A stretch of DNA of 64,000 nucleotides from positions 1,054,001 to 1,118,000 of the forward strand of contig NZ_JAHBRX010000002.1 in assembly GCF_018398335.1 (NCBI RefSeq). Direction: 5' to 3'. A model generated the notes under the pieces. That model was given only the letters and a program-made list of their open reading frames with translations. It did not search any database and was not told the origin of the DNA. Positions 9,460 through 19,202 of the stretch are shown here, piece by piece; position 1 is the stretch's first letter, and every line of letters begins with the position of its first letter. The stretch is from Chelatococcus sp. HY11. GTDB lineage: Bacteria > Pseudomonadota > Alphaproteobacteria > Rhizobiales > Beijerinckiaceae. Both the position numbers and the translations under genes were made by a program.

Positions 9460-9911
9460 CGTAACACGCTCGGCAGCACCGGCAGCGGAAGATCGAGAAG
9501 CGTAACGAACAGCACGCACGAACCGACCGCGAGTAACACGGCCATGGCGCTTGTGCGCGGCCAGGACTGCCCCGGATGGGCTAACGCTCCGATAACGACA
9601 GCAAGAAACGATGCAATAGCAAGACCAAGCGGCTCGATTGCCAGGCCGAATACTACGAGAGCAAGCGCGGGCACAACAACAGCCCGCGGTGTGATGCGGG
9701 GTAAGTTCAGGCCATCTCGTCGCAAGCCGCGAAACAGCAACACCGCCCCGATCCCCATCAACATGACAGCGACATAACGGGGCAGGTAGCCTGGCCCCAT
9801 CTGTGCAAGCGAGCCGTGGCTAAGATCCCGGGCGAAGACGAGAAAAAGGCCCGCCGCGACAATCAGCATAAAGCCGGCGCCGAGATCTTCTCGGTTCCTT
9901 AATCTGAGCAT
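9456..9911 (-). CDS. tctB: Tripartite tricarboxylate transporter small permease TctB (system 1)
   Basis: Small membrane subunit, 151 residues, with four predicted hydrophobic segments (AGFMLIVAAGLFLVF, YVAVMLMGIGAVLLF, AVVVPALALVVFGLAI, MAVLLAVGSCVLFVTLL). It overlaps tctA by four bases. The upstream intergenic region (9912-10102) is shared with tctC, in divergent orientation. Confidence 0.88.
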   Translation of the reverse strand: MLRLRNREDLGAGFMLIVAAGLFLVFARDLSHGSLAQMGPGYLPRYVAVMLMGIGAVLLFRGLRRDGLNLPRITPRAVVVPALALVVFGLAIEPLGLAIASFLAVVIGALAHPGQSWPRTSAMAVLLAVGSCVLFVTLLDLPLPVLPSVLR

Positions 9912-10070
9912 TACATTCGCCCCCTAAAATTGCGCTGCCCGCCCAAAAATGGAATTTTCATCAGTTTCTTCCCTCTCGACATGAATGTAAAGGGTCTTAT
10001 TAATTATTTGTAATCACGCCACTAAATGGGCTTGCAAACCCGACATTCTTGTCGTTTATTCGTTTAATAA

Positions 10071-10085
10071 TAGAATTTTATTCGG
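10071..10085. promoter_or_regulatory. Palindromic operator, tctC promoter (site 1 of 7)
   Basis: TAGAATTTTATTCGG, a copy of the NCGAA-N5-TTCGG palindrome shared by seven intergenic regions in this window. It starts on the predicted -10 box TAGAAT (10071-10076), which lies 16 bases after TTGTCG (10049-10054), and ends 17 bases before the tctC start. A repressor bound here would block tctC transcription. The left arm is weaker than in the other sites (AG for CG). Confidence 0.55.
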
Positions 10086-10102
10086 CTTATGGGAGGGGTC
10101 AA

Positions 10103-11077
10103 ATGGGTGCGGACAATTTGCGTCGCGGCATGCTAGCTGCCGTTATCCTCATCTTTGGCGCAGCGCAGGTTCAGGCGAACAGCTACCCAACGCGGCCGGT
10201 GACGATTTCGATCGGCTACTCTGCGGGCGGTACGGTCGATATCGCATCGCGCATCATCGCGGACGATCTCACGAAGCGGCTGGGACAGCGCTTCCTGGTT
10301 GATAATCGGCCCGGCGCGAGTGGAATGGTGTCCGCCGACTATGTCGCGCGCGCGAAGCCCGATGGGTACACGATCGGTATGATCACGACGTCGCAACTCG
10401 GTACCAATCCGCATCTGTACAGCAAGATTGCCTATAAAGCGGCGGATTTCACCACCCTTGGCATGGCGGTCAAAGCGCCGATCGCTTTAGCCATCCCCAC
10501 CGCCTTACCTGTCAAGACGCTCCAGGAATTTCAGGCCTACGCGCAGCAACATGGCGCGCAAATGACCTACGGATCCTTTGGGCTGGGGACGAACGCTCAG
10601 CTCGTCACCGAAGTCATGAGCGACGCTCTTGGCATCAAGATGAAGCATGCGCCTTACGTCCAAGGGGCCATGGCCCGAACCGATCTCACCTCCGGCACCA
10701 TCCAGGCGCTCGTCGATTCAGTTGCCACCCTCGCTCCGCTTCACCAGGGTCAGCAGATCAGGATCATTGCCAATTTCGACGGGGAGCGTGCAGCCTCGTT
10801 GCCTGATGTCACGACATTCAAGGAGGCGGGCTTCAAGGACCTCGTTGCCTATACCTGGCTTGGCTTCCTCGCTCCAAAGGGGGTGCCCCCGTCAATGGTC
10901 GATACCTTCAACACCGCGCTCAAGGATTCTTTATCCGATCCTGCGGTAAAAAAACGCCTCCAGGATGCAGGATTCGTGGTGACATGGTCATCGCCTGCGG
11001 ACATGGCGGCTGAGATCAGCAGTGACTATGATCGCTGGGGGCCAGTCATTAAGCGCCTCGGCATCAAGCTTGACTGA
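10103..11077 (+). CDS. tctC: Tripartite tricarboxylate transporter substrate-binding protein TctC (Bug family)
   Basis: Periplasmic Bug-family receptor of 324 residues. Signal peptide about 1-25 (GMLAAVILIFGAAQVQA), then YPTRPVTISIGYSAGGTVDIASR and the motif VDNRPGASGMV, both standard for the family. The start at 10103 has a strong GGGAGGGG site four bases upstream; the frame begins earlier but without support. Bug proteins bind carboxylates; the aspartate usually contacting the ligand is consistent with the GGTVD loop. It is separated from tctBA by a divergent promoter region and preceded by one copy of the shared operator. Confidence 0.93.
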   Translation: MGADNLRRGMLAAVILIFGAAQVQANSYPTRPVTISIGYSAGGTVDIASRIIADDLTKRLGQRFLVDNRPGASGMVSADYVARAKPDGYTIGMITTSQLGTNPHLYSKIAYKAADFTTLGMAVKAPIALAIPTALPVKTLQEFQAYAQQHGAQMTYGSFGLGTNAQLVTEVMSDALGIKMKHAPYVQGAMARTDLTSGTIQALVDSVATLAPLHQGQQIRIIANFDGERAASLPDVTTFKEAGFKDLVAYTWLGFLAPKGVPPSMVDTFNTALKDSLSDPAVKKRLQDAGFVVTWSSPADMAAEISSDYDRWGPVIKRLGIKLD

Positions 11078-11574
11078 CGGCTTCAAGTACTATGAATGGC
11101 AGTGATACACGCTGACAATAGCTTGCAGATTCCGAGCTGATTGCGAGAACCTCAGTCTCACGCCCACTGATACCGCTCAAATTTCGACCGGCTGGATGTG
11201 CACGCTTAGTGACCGATCCAGCCGTGCAATTGAAGGTTGTATTTGTCCAATGCGTCGTATGTTACTTAGGAAAGCAACAGGACGCGAATTTGATGATAGA
11301 ATCTAATGATCGACGCGTTCTATCACTATATCTGCCAGCAGCTTCAGTAGGCCGTCAGGCGCTTCTTGGCTGCGGAGCGAATCGAAGCGCGGGTTGGCTC
11401 GAAGGACGCTTTGAGCCGAACGTCCGTCCCGTGCCTGCTCGCGGGTCGACTGAGCAGGCCTTGGCAGGCGCACGTGGATCCTAGGATATCCATTCTCCGA
11501 TGCGCAAGATCGGACCATCAACGGTCATCATTGAACTAGAACGTCGTATAATGATAGCTGGCGATACGCCCGCG
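11078..11574. other. Intergenic stretch with an inverted repeat; no convincing gene
   Basis: No coding frame here resembles a protein I recognise. After tctC there is a nine-base inverted repeat, CGGCTGGAT (11189-11197) and ATCCAGCCG (11216-11224), with an 18-base loop and no T tract; it may stabilise the tctC transcript end. The rest, up to the end of the TetR gene, looks like decayed sequence. Confidence 0.4.
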
Positions 11575-12267
11575 TTAATGCCCCAGCAGGGCCATCGTGC
11601 GATCGATAACCGAGCCCGTTACCTTCATGAGATCCCGCGGGCGTCGATAGATCAGCCATGTGATGATCAGCTGGTTCACGCTACCGTTCAGGATCGTCGC
11701 CGTCTCATAGGGATTGTGGCCGGAGGGCCACTCACCCGCCGCCTCGCCTTGGCGAATGAGGTGAACGATAACGCGCACATAGTCGTCGATCGCGTGGCGA
11801 ACTGTGGTTTCCCCTACGAGAACGCTTGGCCAAATCTCTAGATAAAGCGTGCGCGACCATTCCGGATTGCGGCGGGCGAAATCGGCCGCCAGCCAGAGAT
11901 AGAGCCGCAGGCGTTCGCGTGCCGTTGCCTTGCCGGCAACGGCTTCGGCATACTCGCTATAGAACCGGCCAAACACGCTGAGCGGCACAGCATAGGCGAG
12001 CTCCTCCTTGCCCGGGTAATACTCATAGATCGACGAGACCGGCATGCCAGCTTCCGAAGCAATATCACCGATCCTCGCACGGGAGATGCCGTCGCGTGCG
12101 AAGACACGCAACGCCGCCCGCAGAATCTCCTGTTCGCGACGCTTGGAACGATCCTGCTTGCGCTCTCCCGTATCGCCACTCCACCGATTGACGATATCGG
12201 CCAGAAAGTCGTCCCATGGGACAAGTGCTGTGACAGGCCCGCCGGCCTCATTAGTTTTCTTTAGCAT
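11575..12267 (-). CDS. TetR/AcrR family transcriptional regulator, candidate master repressor of the catabolic regulon
   Basis: One-domain-plus-ligand-pocket regulator of 230 residues from the ATG at 12267. The TetR N-terminal helix-turn-helix occupies about residues 45-90: EILRAALRVFARDGISRARI, GDIASEAGMPVSSIYEYYPG, KEEL. A tail of roughly 40 residues precedes the HTH, unusual for the family, so a later start is possible. The C-terminal ligand domain has YLWLAADFARRNPEW. An NCGAA-N5-TTCGG palindrome sits on its own predicted promoter (12359-12373) and on six other promoters in the window, so autoregulation and control of the neighbouring operons is likely. The ligand is probably a CoA ester or acid of the pathway (inference). 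Confidence 0.9.
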   Translation of the reverse strand: MLKKTNEAGGPVTALVPWDDFLADIVNRWSGDTGERKQDRSKRREQEILRAALRVFARDGISRARIGDIASEAGMPVSSIYEYYPGKEELAYAVPLSVFGRFYSEYAEAVAGKATARERLRLYLWLAADFARRNPEWSRTLYLEIWPSVLVGETTVRHAIDDYVRVIVHLIRQGEAAGEWPSGHNPYETATILNGSVNQLIITWLIYRRPRDLMKVTGSVIDRTMALLGH

Positions 12268-12358
12268 TGCCCTTTTGCCTAAAGACCTTTGAAACACCGG
12301 GCCGTTCACCAGCCACTTGCGGAGGCCAGGCGACATCGGACGCCATATCATCGTTCCG

Positions 12359-12373
12359 CCGAAGTTAATTCGG
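12359..12373. promoter_or_regulatory. Palindromic operator, tetR promoter (site 2 of 7)
   Basis: CCGAAGTTAATTCGG, arms fully complementary (CCGAA/TTCGG). On the minus strand it overlaps the predicted -10 TAACTT (complement of 12362-12367), 17 bases from TTGCTT (complement of 12385-12390). It is about 90 bases before the TetR start, where an autoregulatory operator is expected. Confidence 0.6.
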
Positions 12374-12412
12374 CAATCATCCTGAAGCAAGCTCACACGT
12401 CAGGTGGGGCAA

Positions 12413-12437
12413 GCCCGCCGGGGCGAATCCGGCGGGC
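12413..12437. other. GC-rich stem-loop in the tetR-thiolase intergenic region
   Basis: GCCCGCCGG (12413-12421) pairs perfectly with CCGGCGGGC (12429-12437) around a seven-base loop. No T tract follows on either strand. It lies between the two divergent operators and may insulate the two transcripts; the remainder of 12268-12779 contains no gene. Confidence 0.35.
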
Positions 12438-12618
12438 AAACTCCGCGCTCGCCATCAGCACATGAAGCGGCCGTCCAAGGCAAGGTCAAATCCGACTGCA
12501 TTTCGCTTTTCCGATAGGATCGGGGCATCCTTCGGTCGAAACGCGCCGAAGTGTCTCGACGTTCACTACCATCGCCCCCCGAGCCACACCCAAGTCTAAA
12601 GCCGGTTAGATCACAAAA

Positions 12619-12633
12619 CCGAAAATTATACGA
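12619..12633. promoter_or_regulatory. Palindromic operator, thiolase-operon promoter (site 3 of 7)
   Basis: CCGAAAATTATACGA. The wider block from 12615, AAAACCGA..., is very close to that of site 7 (12615-12638 against 46148-46171), including the flanking AAAA and CTTTT. A TTGACA box follows at 12642-12647, with CATAGA about 18 bases beyond. It lies about 150 bases before the first gene of the 16-gene operon. Confidence 0.55.
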
Positions 12634-12779
12634 CTTTTAAGTTGACAGTCAGCACCCGCCGGCGACATAGATGAAGGCATGATCCGCTCGGCTCCCGAGA
12701 AAGGCGATCCGTCGGACAAGAAGAGACAGCTCCAAGCGCCACGCGTGGCCGCATTTCTGGATCTGCAAAGGGAACGCTC

Positions 12780-13898
12780 ATGACATTGGACCGGGTTGCC
12801 GTCGTTTCTTCGGCACAGACAGAGCTTCGCCCTGCCTGGAGCGGTGCGCAGCATATCGACCTGATCTCGGCGGTTGTGGCCCAGGTGTTCAAAGGCACCG
12901 GCCTCACTCTGGACGATGTGGACTTCGTCTTCGATTCCGGCAGCGATGTCCTCGACGGCCGATCAATTTCGAATTGCGGTTTTCTCGGCGCAATGGGCGC
13001 TCATCACAAAGAGGAATCGCGCGTCGAGGAGGACGGACTCTGGGCCGCCCAATACGGCGTGACAAAGATCGCCTCGGGTGCCGCACGCGTGGGACTGATC
13101 ATAGCTTATTCCAAGCCCTCGGAATCCGAAGTCAACGCATTCTACGCAAGCCAGTGCGAGCCCTTCTACCAACGCCCAGTCGGCTTCGATCACCGTGCCG
13201 CAAGCGGCCTGCAGGCCCAGCGCTATCTGGCGGACTCCAAACTTGACCTGAGCGCGCTGGCGCGCCTGACGCACCGACGCTGGAGCGATGCCGCTCAGCG
13301 CGGCAAGGTGTCAATCGACGCGGTTCCGGATGAAGCGGCAATACTCGGTGACGTCAACACCGCTGCGCCGCTCACGAAACTCATGATGTCACGGCCCATC
13401 GATGGGGCGGTGGCCGTCCTTCTCGCCTCGGAGGATATCGCCCGGCGCGCTGCGCGCCCGCCTGTGTGGGTGACAGGGATGGGCAGCGCCAGCGACCGGC
13501 ATGCCTTCGCCAGCCGGACGCCAGGGCGGCTCGAGGCCTGCGAGGCCGCCGCCTCCTCGGCGTTCAAGAGGGCTGGCTGGCTGGTGAAGGATGCAGGCCT
13601 TGCAGAGGTCAGTGCATCCTCGGCAGCATCCGAATTGATGGTGCTGGAAGCCCTCGGCCTGGCCAAGCCTGGCCAAGCGATTTCCCTTCTCGATAATGAC
13701 AGCACGGCGATCAATCGCTCGGGTGGCGCCCTGCCGGCCGATCCCATCATGGCCACAGGCCTCGTGCGGCTCGCCGAAGCCGCGCGGCAACTGAGTTACC
13801 CCACAGAGTACGGCCTGTCCTCTCCCACCTCGGCCATCGTGCATGGCGCCGGTGGCGTCGGCATGCAGTCGCACTGCGTCTTCACGTTGGAGGTCTGA
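12780..13898 (+). CDS. Thiolase-like protein, subunit 1 (no canonical active-site Cys)
   Basis: SCP2-thiolase-like fold, 372 residues. The segment that normally carries the acyl-accepting cysteine reads EEDGLWAAQYGVTKIASG (about residues 85-100), with no Cys, and the usual GHP motif reads ADPIMATG. The C-terminal glycine loop is HGAGGVGMQSH. Such changes are known in the thiolase-fold aldolases of steroid side-chain breakdown (Ltp2 type) and in non-catalytic subunits. It is the first gene of the operon, two bases before a second thiolase-like gene and upstream of an OB-fold partner, so a heteromeric complex is likely. Confidence 0.85.
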   Translation: MTLDRVAVVSSAQTELRPAWSGAQHIDLISAVVAQVFKGTGLTLDDVDFVFDSGSDVLDGRSISNCGFLGAMGAHHKEESRVEEDGLWAAQYGVTKIASGAARVGLIIAYSKPSESEVNAFYASQCEPFYQRPVGFDHRAASGLQAQRYLADSKLDLSALARLTHRRWSDAAQRGKVSIDAVPDEAAILGDVNTAAPLTKLMMSRPIDGAVAVLLASEDIARRAARPPVWVTGMGSASDRHAFASRTPGRLEACEAAASSAFKRAGWLVKDAGLAEVSASSAASELMVLEALGLAKPGQAISLLDNDSTAINRSGGALPADPIMATGLVRLAEAARQLSYPTEYGLSSPTSAIVHGAGGVGMQSHCVFTLEV

Positions 13899-13900
13899 TC

Positions 13901-15052
13901 ATGGCGCGTCACGTTGGAATTGTCGGCGTCGGCCAAACACATCATGCGCGCCGCCGCGTGGACGTCAGCCAGGCCGGCCTCGTGCGCGAGGCCGTCGACA
14001 GGGCGTTGGCCGATGCTAAGCTCACCATCGAGGATATCGACTCGGTAGTCGTCGCCACCGGACCGGTGCTCTTCGCGGCCGTCAACCAGCCGGAGAAATG
14101 GGTGGCGGATGCCATCGGCGCACGGCTGAAGCCCGTCGTCCGCGTCACCAGCGGCGGCGGCACCGGCCTCGCAGGCGCCCTCGCCGGCTATTATCAGATC
14201 GCTGGCGGATTTGCTGAACGCGTTCTTGTCGTCGCCTATGACAAGCTGTCTGAGGGTGCGCTGCAATACTCCATCTCCACACTCTATGATCCGTTCTGGG
14301 GCCGAGAGTTTGCGGTAGGCATCATGGGCTTCTCCGCCGCATACTGGCGGGCGCGGATGGATGTCCTCGGCCATACCGAGGAAGCCGCTGCCATGGTCGG
14401 GGTCAAGAATCGCAAGAACGCGATGAGAAACCCTTATGCGCATGTCAAAAAGGAAATCACTGTCGACGACGTTCTGAACTCGCGGCCCTTAGCCTGGCCG
14501 ATAAAGCTGCTCGATGTCCCGCCGATTTCAGACGGCGCTGCCGCCGTGGTTCTATCGTCCGAGAAAGCGGCCGCGAAGTCGACGGACCGTCCAGCTTGGA
14601 TCCGTGGCATGGGATATTTCTGCGAGGCGGATAACGCCGCGCAACGCTCCATGCTGGTTTCCGAGCCGCTGGCCATCGCCGCCCGTCGTATCTACCGGTC
14701 TGCTGGCATCACCAACCCGCGTCGGCAATTCGATGTCGTGGAAGTGCAGGAACCGTACACCTGCTTTGAGCTGAGCTACTATGAAAGCCTTGGTCTCTGT
14801 GCGCCTGGCGAGGCCGCGGAGCTGATCGCCTCCGGCGCAACGCAGATGGACGGTGACATTCCCGTCAATCCGTCTGGCGGCTGCGCGGGCGCCAATCCCA
14901 TCGGCGCGGCGGGCCTCATTCGCCTCATCGAAGGCGCAGCCCAGGTCATGGGCAAGGCTGGCGATATTCAAATTCCCAATGCGAAGCTCGCCCTCGTCCA
15001 GTCGGGGGGTGGCTGGGCCAATCTGCGCGGCGTAGCCGTGCTCAGCGCGTAA
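13901..15052 (+). CDS. Thiolase-like protein, subunit 2 (no canonical active-site Cys)
   Basis: SCP2-thiolase family, 383 residues, starting MARHVGIVGVGQT. Where thiolases place the nucleophilic Cys the sequence is VTSGGGTGLAGALAGYY (about 85-100), and the GHP box is replaced by GANPIGAAG (about 330). VVEVQEPYTCFELSYYESLGLC is the family segment before it, with tyrosines that could serve as acid/base as proposed for Ltp2-like aldolases. Upstream spacing is two bases; the OB-fold gene follows after ten. Probably acts on a CoA ester, by retro-aldol or Claisen cleavage, with subunit 1 and the DUF35-like protein. Confidence 0.88.
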   Translation: MARHVGIVGVGQTHHARRRVDVSQAGLVREAVDRALADAKLTIEDIDSVVVATGPVLFAAVNQPEKWVADAIGARLKPVVRVTSGGGTGLAGALAGYYQIAGGFAERVLVVAYDKLSEGALQYSISTLYDPFWGREFAVGIMGFSAAYWRARMDVLGHTEEAAAMVGVKNRKNAMRNPYAHVKKEITVDDVLNSRPLAWPIKLLDVPPISDGAAAVVLSSEKAAAKSTDRPAWIRGMGYFCEADNAAQRSMLVSEPLAIAARRIYRSAGITNPRRQFDVVEVQEPYTCFELSYYESLGLCAPGEAAELIASGATQMDGDIPVNPSGGCAGANPIGAAGLIRLIEGAAQVMGKAGDIQIPNAKLALVQSGGGWANLRGVAVLSA

Positions 15053-15062
15053 GGAGGAAGCC

Positions 15063-15992
15063 ATGCTCGCCATTCCCGACACTTGGGCCCAGGACCCGCC
15101 GACTTTCCCGAGCGACCTGTCGATGCCCTATACGCTAACCCCGGGGCGCGCCGCAGGAACGTTCGTCGCTGAGATCAAAAACCGACGCATCGTCGGGTCG
15201 CGGTTCGCCGGAGGAACCGTCGCGGTGCCGGCTCAAGACTTTTGCCCGAAGACCGGCGACAGCGATCCGGAACTGGTTGAGGCGCCGCATACTGGTACCC
15301 TTACCGGTTTCACGGAAACGGACGCGGGGATCATCGCCCTGATCCGCATCGACGGCTCCGACTTCGACATGACGCACCGCATTCTCGGAACGTCGCTCGA
15401 CAGCCTCCAAGTCGGCCAGCGCGTCGAGGCCGTCTGGGGCGACGGCGAAGGCATCCTCGCCATCGAAGGTTTCCGGCTCGCGCCGGACGCCCCGCGCGGA
15501 GAGATCCGCTCGTTGCCGGACGCCGCCAAGGCGGTCGAGCAGATACCCTACCACCTCAACCTTCACTACGAGCATGCGTTTGGTCCCTATTACGGTCGGC
15601 TGTTCGACGAGATCAAGACGAACCGCCGCATCATGGGCGTGCGCACATCCGATGGTGAGGGGGCCTTGCTACCACCACGTGAGATAGACGACCTCACTCA
15701 CAAGCCAACAGGAACCTGGGTGGAGCTGAAGCAAACCGGCACAGTGCGGGCGATGTCGGTGATCCATCTGGAATTCATCGGCCAGACCCAGCCGCCGCCC
15801 TATATCTATGCCGAAATCGTGCTGGATGGCGCCTCAACCCGGCTCATCCACAATGTCGGCGGCATCGACATGAGCCGCGCCAAGGAGCTGGTGAAGCCCG
15901 GCACGCGCGTTCGGGCCGTCTGGCGCGAGGGCGAGCGCACGGGGTCGCTCGCCGACATCTCGCATTTCGAGGTGATCGACGGCGAGGAATGA
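15063..15992 (+). CDS. Double OB-fold (DUF35-like) protein, thiolase partner
   Basis: Protein of 309 residues with two copies of a DUF35/OB-fold acyl-CoA-associated unit. Each copy has a linker like FVAEIKNRRIVGSRFAGGTVAVP (about 35-58) or DEIKTNRRIMGVRTSDGEGALLPPRE (about 180-205), then a beta-rich half ending in VGQRVEAVWGDGEG or PGTRVRAVWREGER. The zinc-ribbon cysteines usual in this family are missing except one (DFCPK). Single DUF35 proteins pair with one thiolase (for example BbsA with BbsB, ChsH2 with Ltp2); the doubled form next to two thiolase-like genes suggests one partner per subunit. No enzymatic residues seen. Confidence 0.8.
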   Translation: MLAIPDTWAQDPPTFPSDLSMPYTLTPGRAAGTFVAEIKNRRIVGSRFAGGTVAVPAQDFCPKTGDSDPELVEAPHTGTLTGFTETDAGIIALIRIDGSDFDMTHRILGTSLDSLQVGQRVEAVWGDGEGILAIEGFRLAPDAPRGEIRSLPDAAKAVEQIPYHLNLHYEHAFGPYYGRLFDEIKTNRRIMGVRTSDGEGALLPPREIDDLTHKPTGTWVELKQTGTVRAMSVIHLEFIGQTQPPPYIYAEIVLDGASTRLIHNVGGIDMSRAKELVKPGTRVRAVWREGERTGSLADISHFEVIDGEE

Positions 15993-16021
15993 CGATCCGG
16001 GGTGTTGGGAGGCTCGGAGCG

Positions 16022-16852
16022 ATGTTCGAAATCCATACGCTGAGGCTCGGCGAACTCATGATCCCGCAGGGCGAAGGCCTCCTGCGGGATCCGATACACG
16101 CCTGGTACGTGACGGACGGCATCACCCGCATCCTCGTCGATGTCGGCATGCCGACCGTCGAGGAAAACAGGCGGCGGCTCGGCATCAATGCTATCGGAGG
16201 CGGTCCGGAATCGCTCGTGCGCACCTTGGGCGAATGCGGCACGGAGCCTGGGGCCATCGATATCGTCATCGCCACACATCTGCATTTCGACCACGCCTGG
16301 AATCTTGATCTCTTTCCGCAGGCCTGCGTCGTGGTGCAACGCGACGAGGTGTTCCATGCGGTTGATCCGGTCGCGACGCAGAGGATCTACTATCTTCGTG
16401 AGACCCTGCTTAGCCTTCTCGCCCGCAAAAAGCCGTCCGGACTGCGGCTCGTCGATGGCGATCTCGACCTGATACCCGGCATCCGGCTGATGAAGGTGCC
16501 CGGCCATACGCCGGGCATGCAGGTGCCGATCATCAGCACGGCCAAGGGAAAGGTGGGGCTCGTCTCCGATCTTGGCGACCACTATCGATGCTGGTTTCCG
16601 GCGGATCCGCGCGCGACGGAAAGCCCCATGCGCTTCATGGCCGGCAGCTATCTCCCCGGCAGTATCCGCAGCGAGAGCGAGCGCGTCTATCAGGACAGCA
16701 TGGCACGCGTTGAGGCGGCTTGCGACATTGTCATTCCTGCGCATGATTTCCGCATTCCCAGCCATATTCCGGCGGAGTGGTTCGCAGTGCCGGCCTCCAC
16801 GGCTGGCGACCTCGGCCATGGCAAAGCGGACCATTCCAAGGCGGTGGAGTAG
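16022..16852 (+). CDS. Metallo-beta-lactamase fold hydrolase (N-acyl homoserine lactonase-like)
   Basis: Two-metal MBL-fold protein, 276 residues from ATG 16022. The HxHxDH motif is H86, H88, D90, H91 (THLHFDHAW); later ligands appear in PGHTPGMQ, SDLGDHY and IPAHDF. The overall length and layout fit AiiA-like lactonases, so it may hydrolyse a lactone or thioester intermediate. I favour 16022, preceded by GGGAGG, over an earlier ATG at 15989 that overlaps the previous stop codon. Operon context suggests ring or lactone opening. Confidence 0.85.
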   Translation: MFEIHTLRLGELMIPQGEGLLRDPIHAWYVTDGITRILVDVGMPTVEENRRRLGINAIGGGPESLVRTLGECGTEPGAIDIVIATHLHFDHAWNLDLFPQACVVVQRDEVFHAVDPVATQRIYYLRETLLSLLARKKPSGLRLVDGDLDLIPGIRLMKVPGHTPGMQVPIISTAKGKVGLVSDLGDHYRCWFPADPRATESPMRFMAGSYLPGSIRSESERVYQDSMARVEAACDIVIPAHDFRIPSHIPAEWFAVPASTAGDLGHGKADHSKAVE

Positions 16853-16855
16853 ACC

Positions 16856-18411
16856 ATGCCCAATCTGGCCGATCATCTCTTCCGCCAGGCCCGCGAGCGG
16901 CCCGATAAGGTCGCATTGATCTACGAGGGAGAGACTTGGACCTTTGCTCGCCTCGCGGACGCCGTGCGGCGCGTAGCGGGTGGCCTCATGGCGGCAGGTG
17001 TCGGCAGCGGCACGCGGGTCGGCCTGATGACGACGGCGAGGCCGGATTTCATCATCACACAACAGGCGATCTTTGCCCTGGGTGCGACGCTGACACCGCT
17101 CAACATCTTCTACAAGCGGGCAGATCTCGCCCATGTCATCACGAGTTGCGATCTCGAAGTCCTTATCATGGACGAGGGTTTCGTCGAGAACCTGCCGGAC
17201 GAGGCCGACTGCGGCGTGCTGCGCGCCATTCTCGTCTTCGGGCTGCCGACATCAACCCATCGACTCGCACCCGCAGACGGGCTGGAGTGGGCCGGGACCG
17301 CGCTCGACGAGCCGGTCGACCTGCCGGAAACAGCCATAGGCATGATGCTCAACACCTCGGCGACGACCGGCAAGGCCAAGGGTGTCCTGCTGTCGCTCGC
17401 CAATCTCCGGGCCAACTACGACCGGACGCCCGAATGGCTCGGGCTCGGCAGCAACAGCGTCATCCTCTGTGCCCTGCCGCTGTACAACACCTTCGGTCTT
17501 AACCAGGGCATCAATGCGCTGATGGTTACGGGCGGCACCATGGTGCTCCTGCCCCGCTTCGACGCGGACCGTTGCCTCGAGGCCATTGCCGCGCATCACT
17601 GCACATTTCTGCCGATGGTGCCGACTATGCTGCAGCGCATTGTCGATCATCCCGAAGCGGAGAAGCAGGATCTCTCCTCGGTCTCGCGCATCCTGACGGG
17701 CGCCGCGCCGGTGCCGGCCGCGCTGCTCGAACGCATCTATCGCGTCATGGGGCGCAACACGGTCGTGATGACCGCCTATGGGCTCACCGAGGCGTCCGCC
17801 ATCGTGACGCTGGAGCATATAACGCTCGCGCCGGACGGCCGCATCGAACGGCCGAAGTCGATCGGCAAGGTGCTGCCCGGCATGGAGGTCCGCATCCTGA
17901 CCGAAGATGGCCGCCCGACGACGGCGGGCGAGGTCGGAGAGATCTGCATCAAAGGCCCCAACGTCATGCAGGGCTATTACCGCCAGCCCGACGAAACCGC
18001 GGTCGCGATCCGCGACGGCTGGCTGCATTCAGGCGATCTCGGCTATTTCGACGCGGACGGCCATGGCTACATCGTCGACCGCAAGAAGGATGTGATCATC
18101 CGTGGCGGGCAGAACATCTATCCCGCCGACATCGAGGACGTGCTCTACCACGTCCCCGGCATCCGCGAGGTCGCCGTGGTCGGCCAGCCGGACGAGAAGC
18201 TGGGAGAGGTGCCGGTCGCCTATGTCTCGCTGCAACCCGATTGCCATCTCACCGCCGACGCATTGATCGATCGCTGCAAGCGGGAGCTTGCCTACTACAA
18301 GGTGCCGGCCGCCATTCACTTCCTGGCGGAACTGCCGAAGGGGCCGACGGGCAAGATCCTGCGCCGCGGCCTGAAATCGCCAGCCGCCACCTCTTCCTCA
18401 GGAGTTACGCC

Positions 18412-18415
<4 letters not shown>
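16856..18415 (+). CDS. AMP-dependent acyl-CoA synthetase/ligase
   Basis: ANL-superfamily ligase of 519 residues. P-loop-like motif LNTSATTGKAKG (about 164-175, a variant of SGTTGxPKG), the TAYGLTEA motif near 305, the YHSGD-equivalent GWLHSGDLGYFD, hinge DRKKDVIIRGGQNIYP and C-terminal GPTGKILRR with the adenylation lysine. It forms an acyl-adenylate then a CoA thioester in the cytosol. It starts four bases after the hydrolase and overlaps the next gene by four, in the main operon. Likely activates the acid delivered by the Liv importer. Confidence 0.92.
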
Positions 18416-19200
<785 letters not shown>

Positions 19201-19202
19201 AC

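Noticed and set aside
11209-11484. Short open frame downstream of tctC
   Set aside because: No ribosome site, no recognisable domain, low-complexity Arg/Gly end.
15806-17134. Open frame of 442 codons on the minus strand
   Set aside because: It is antisense to the OB-fold, hydrolase and ligase genes, which have clear motifs.
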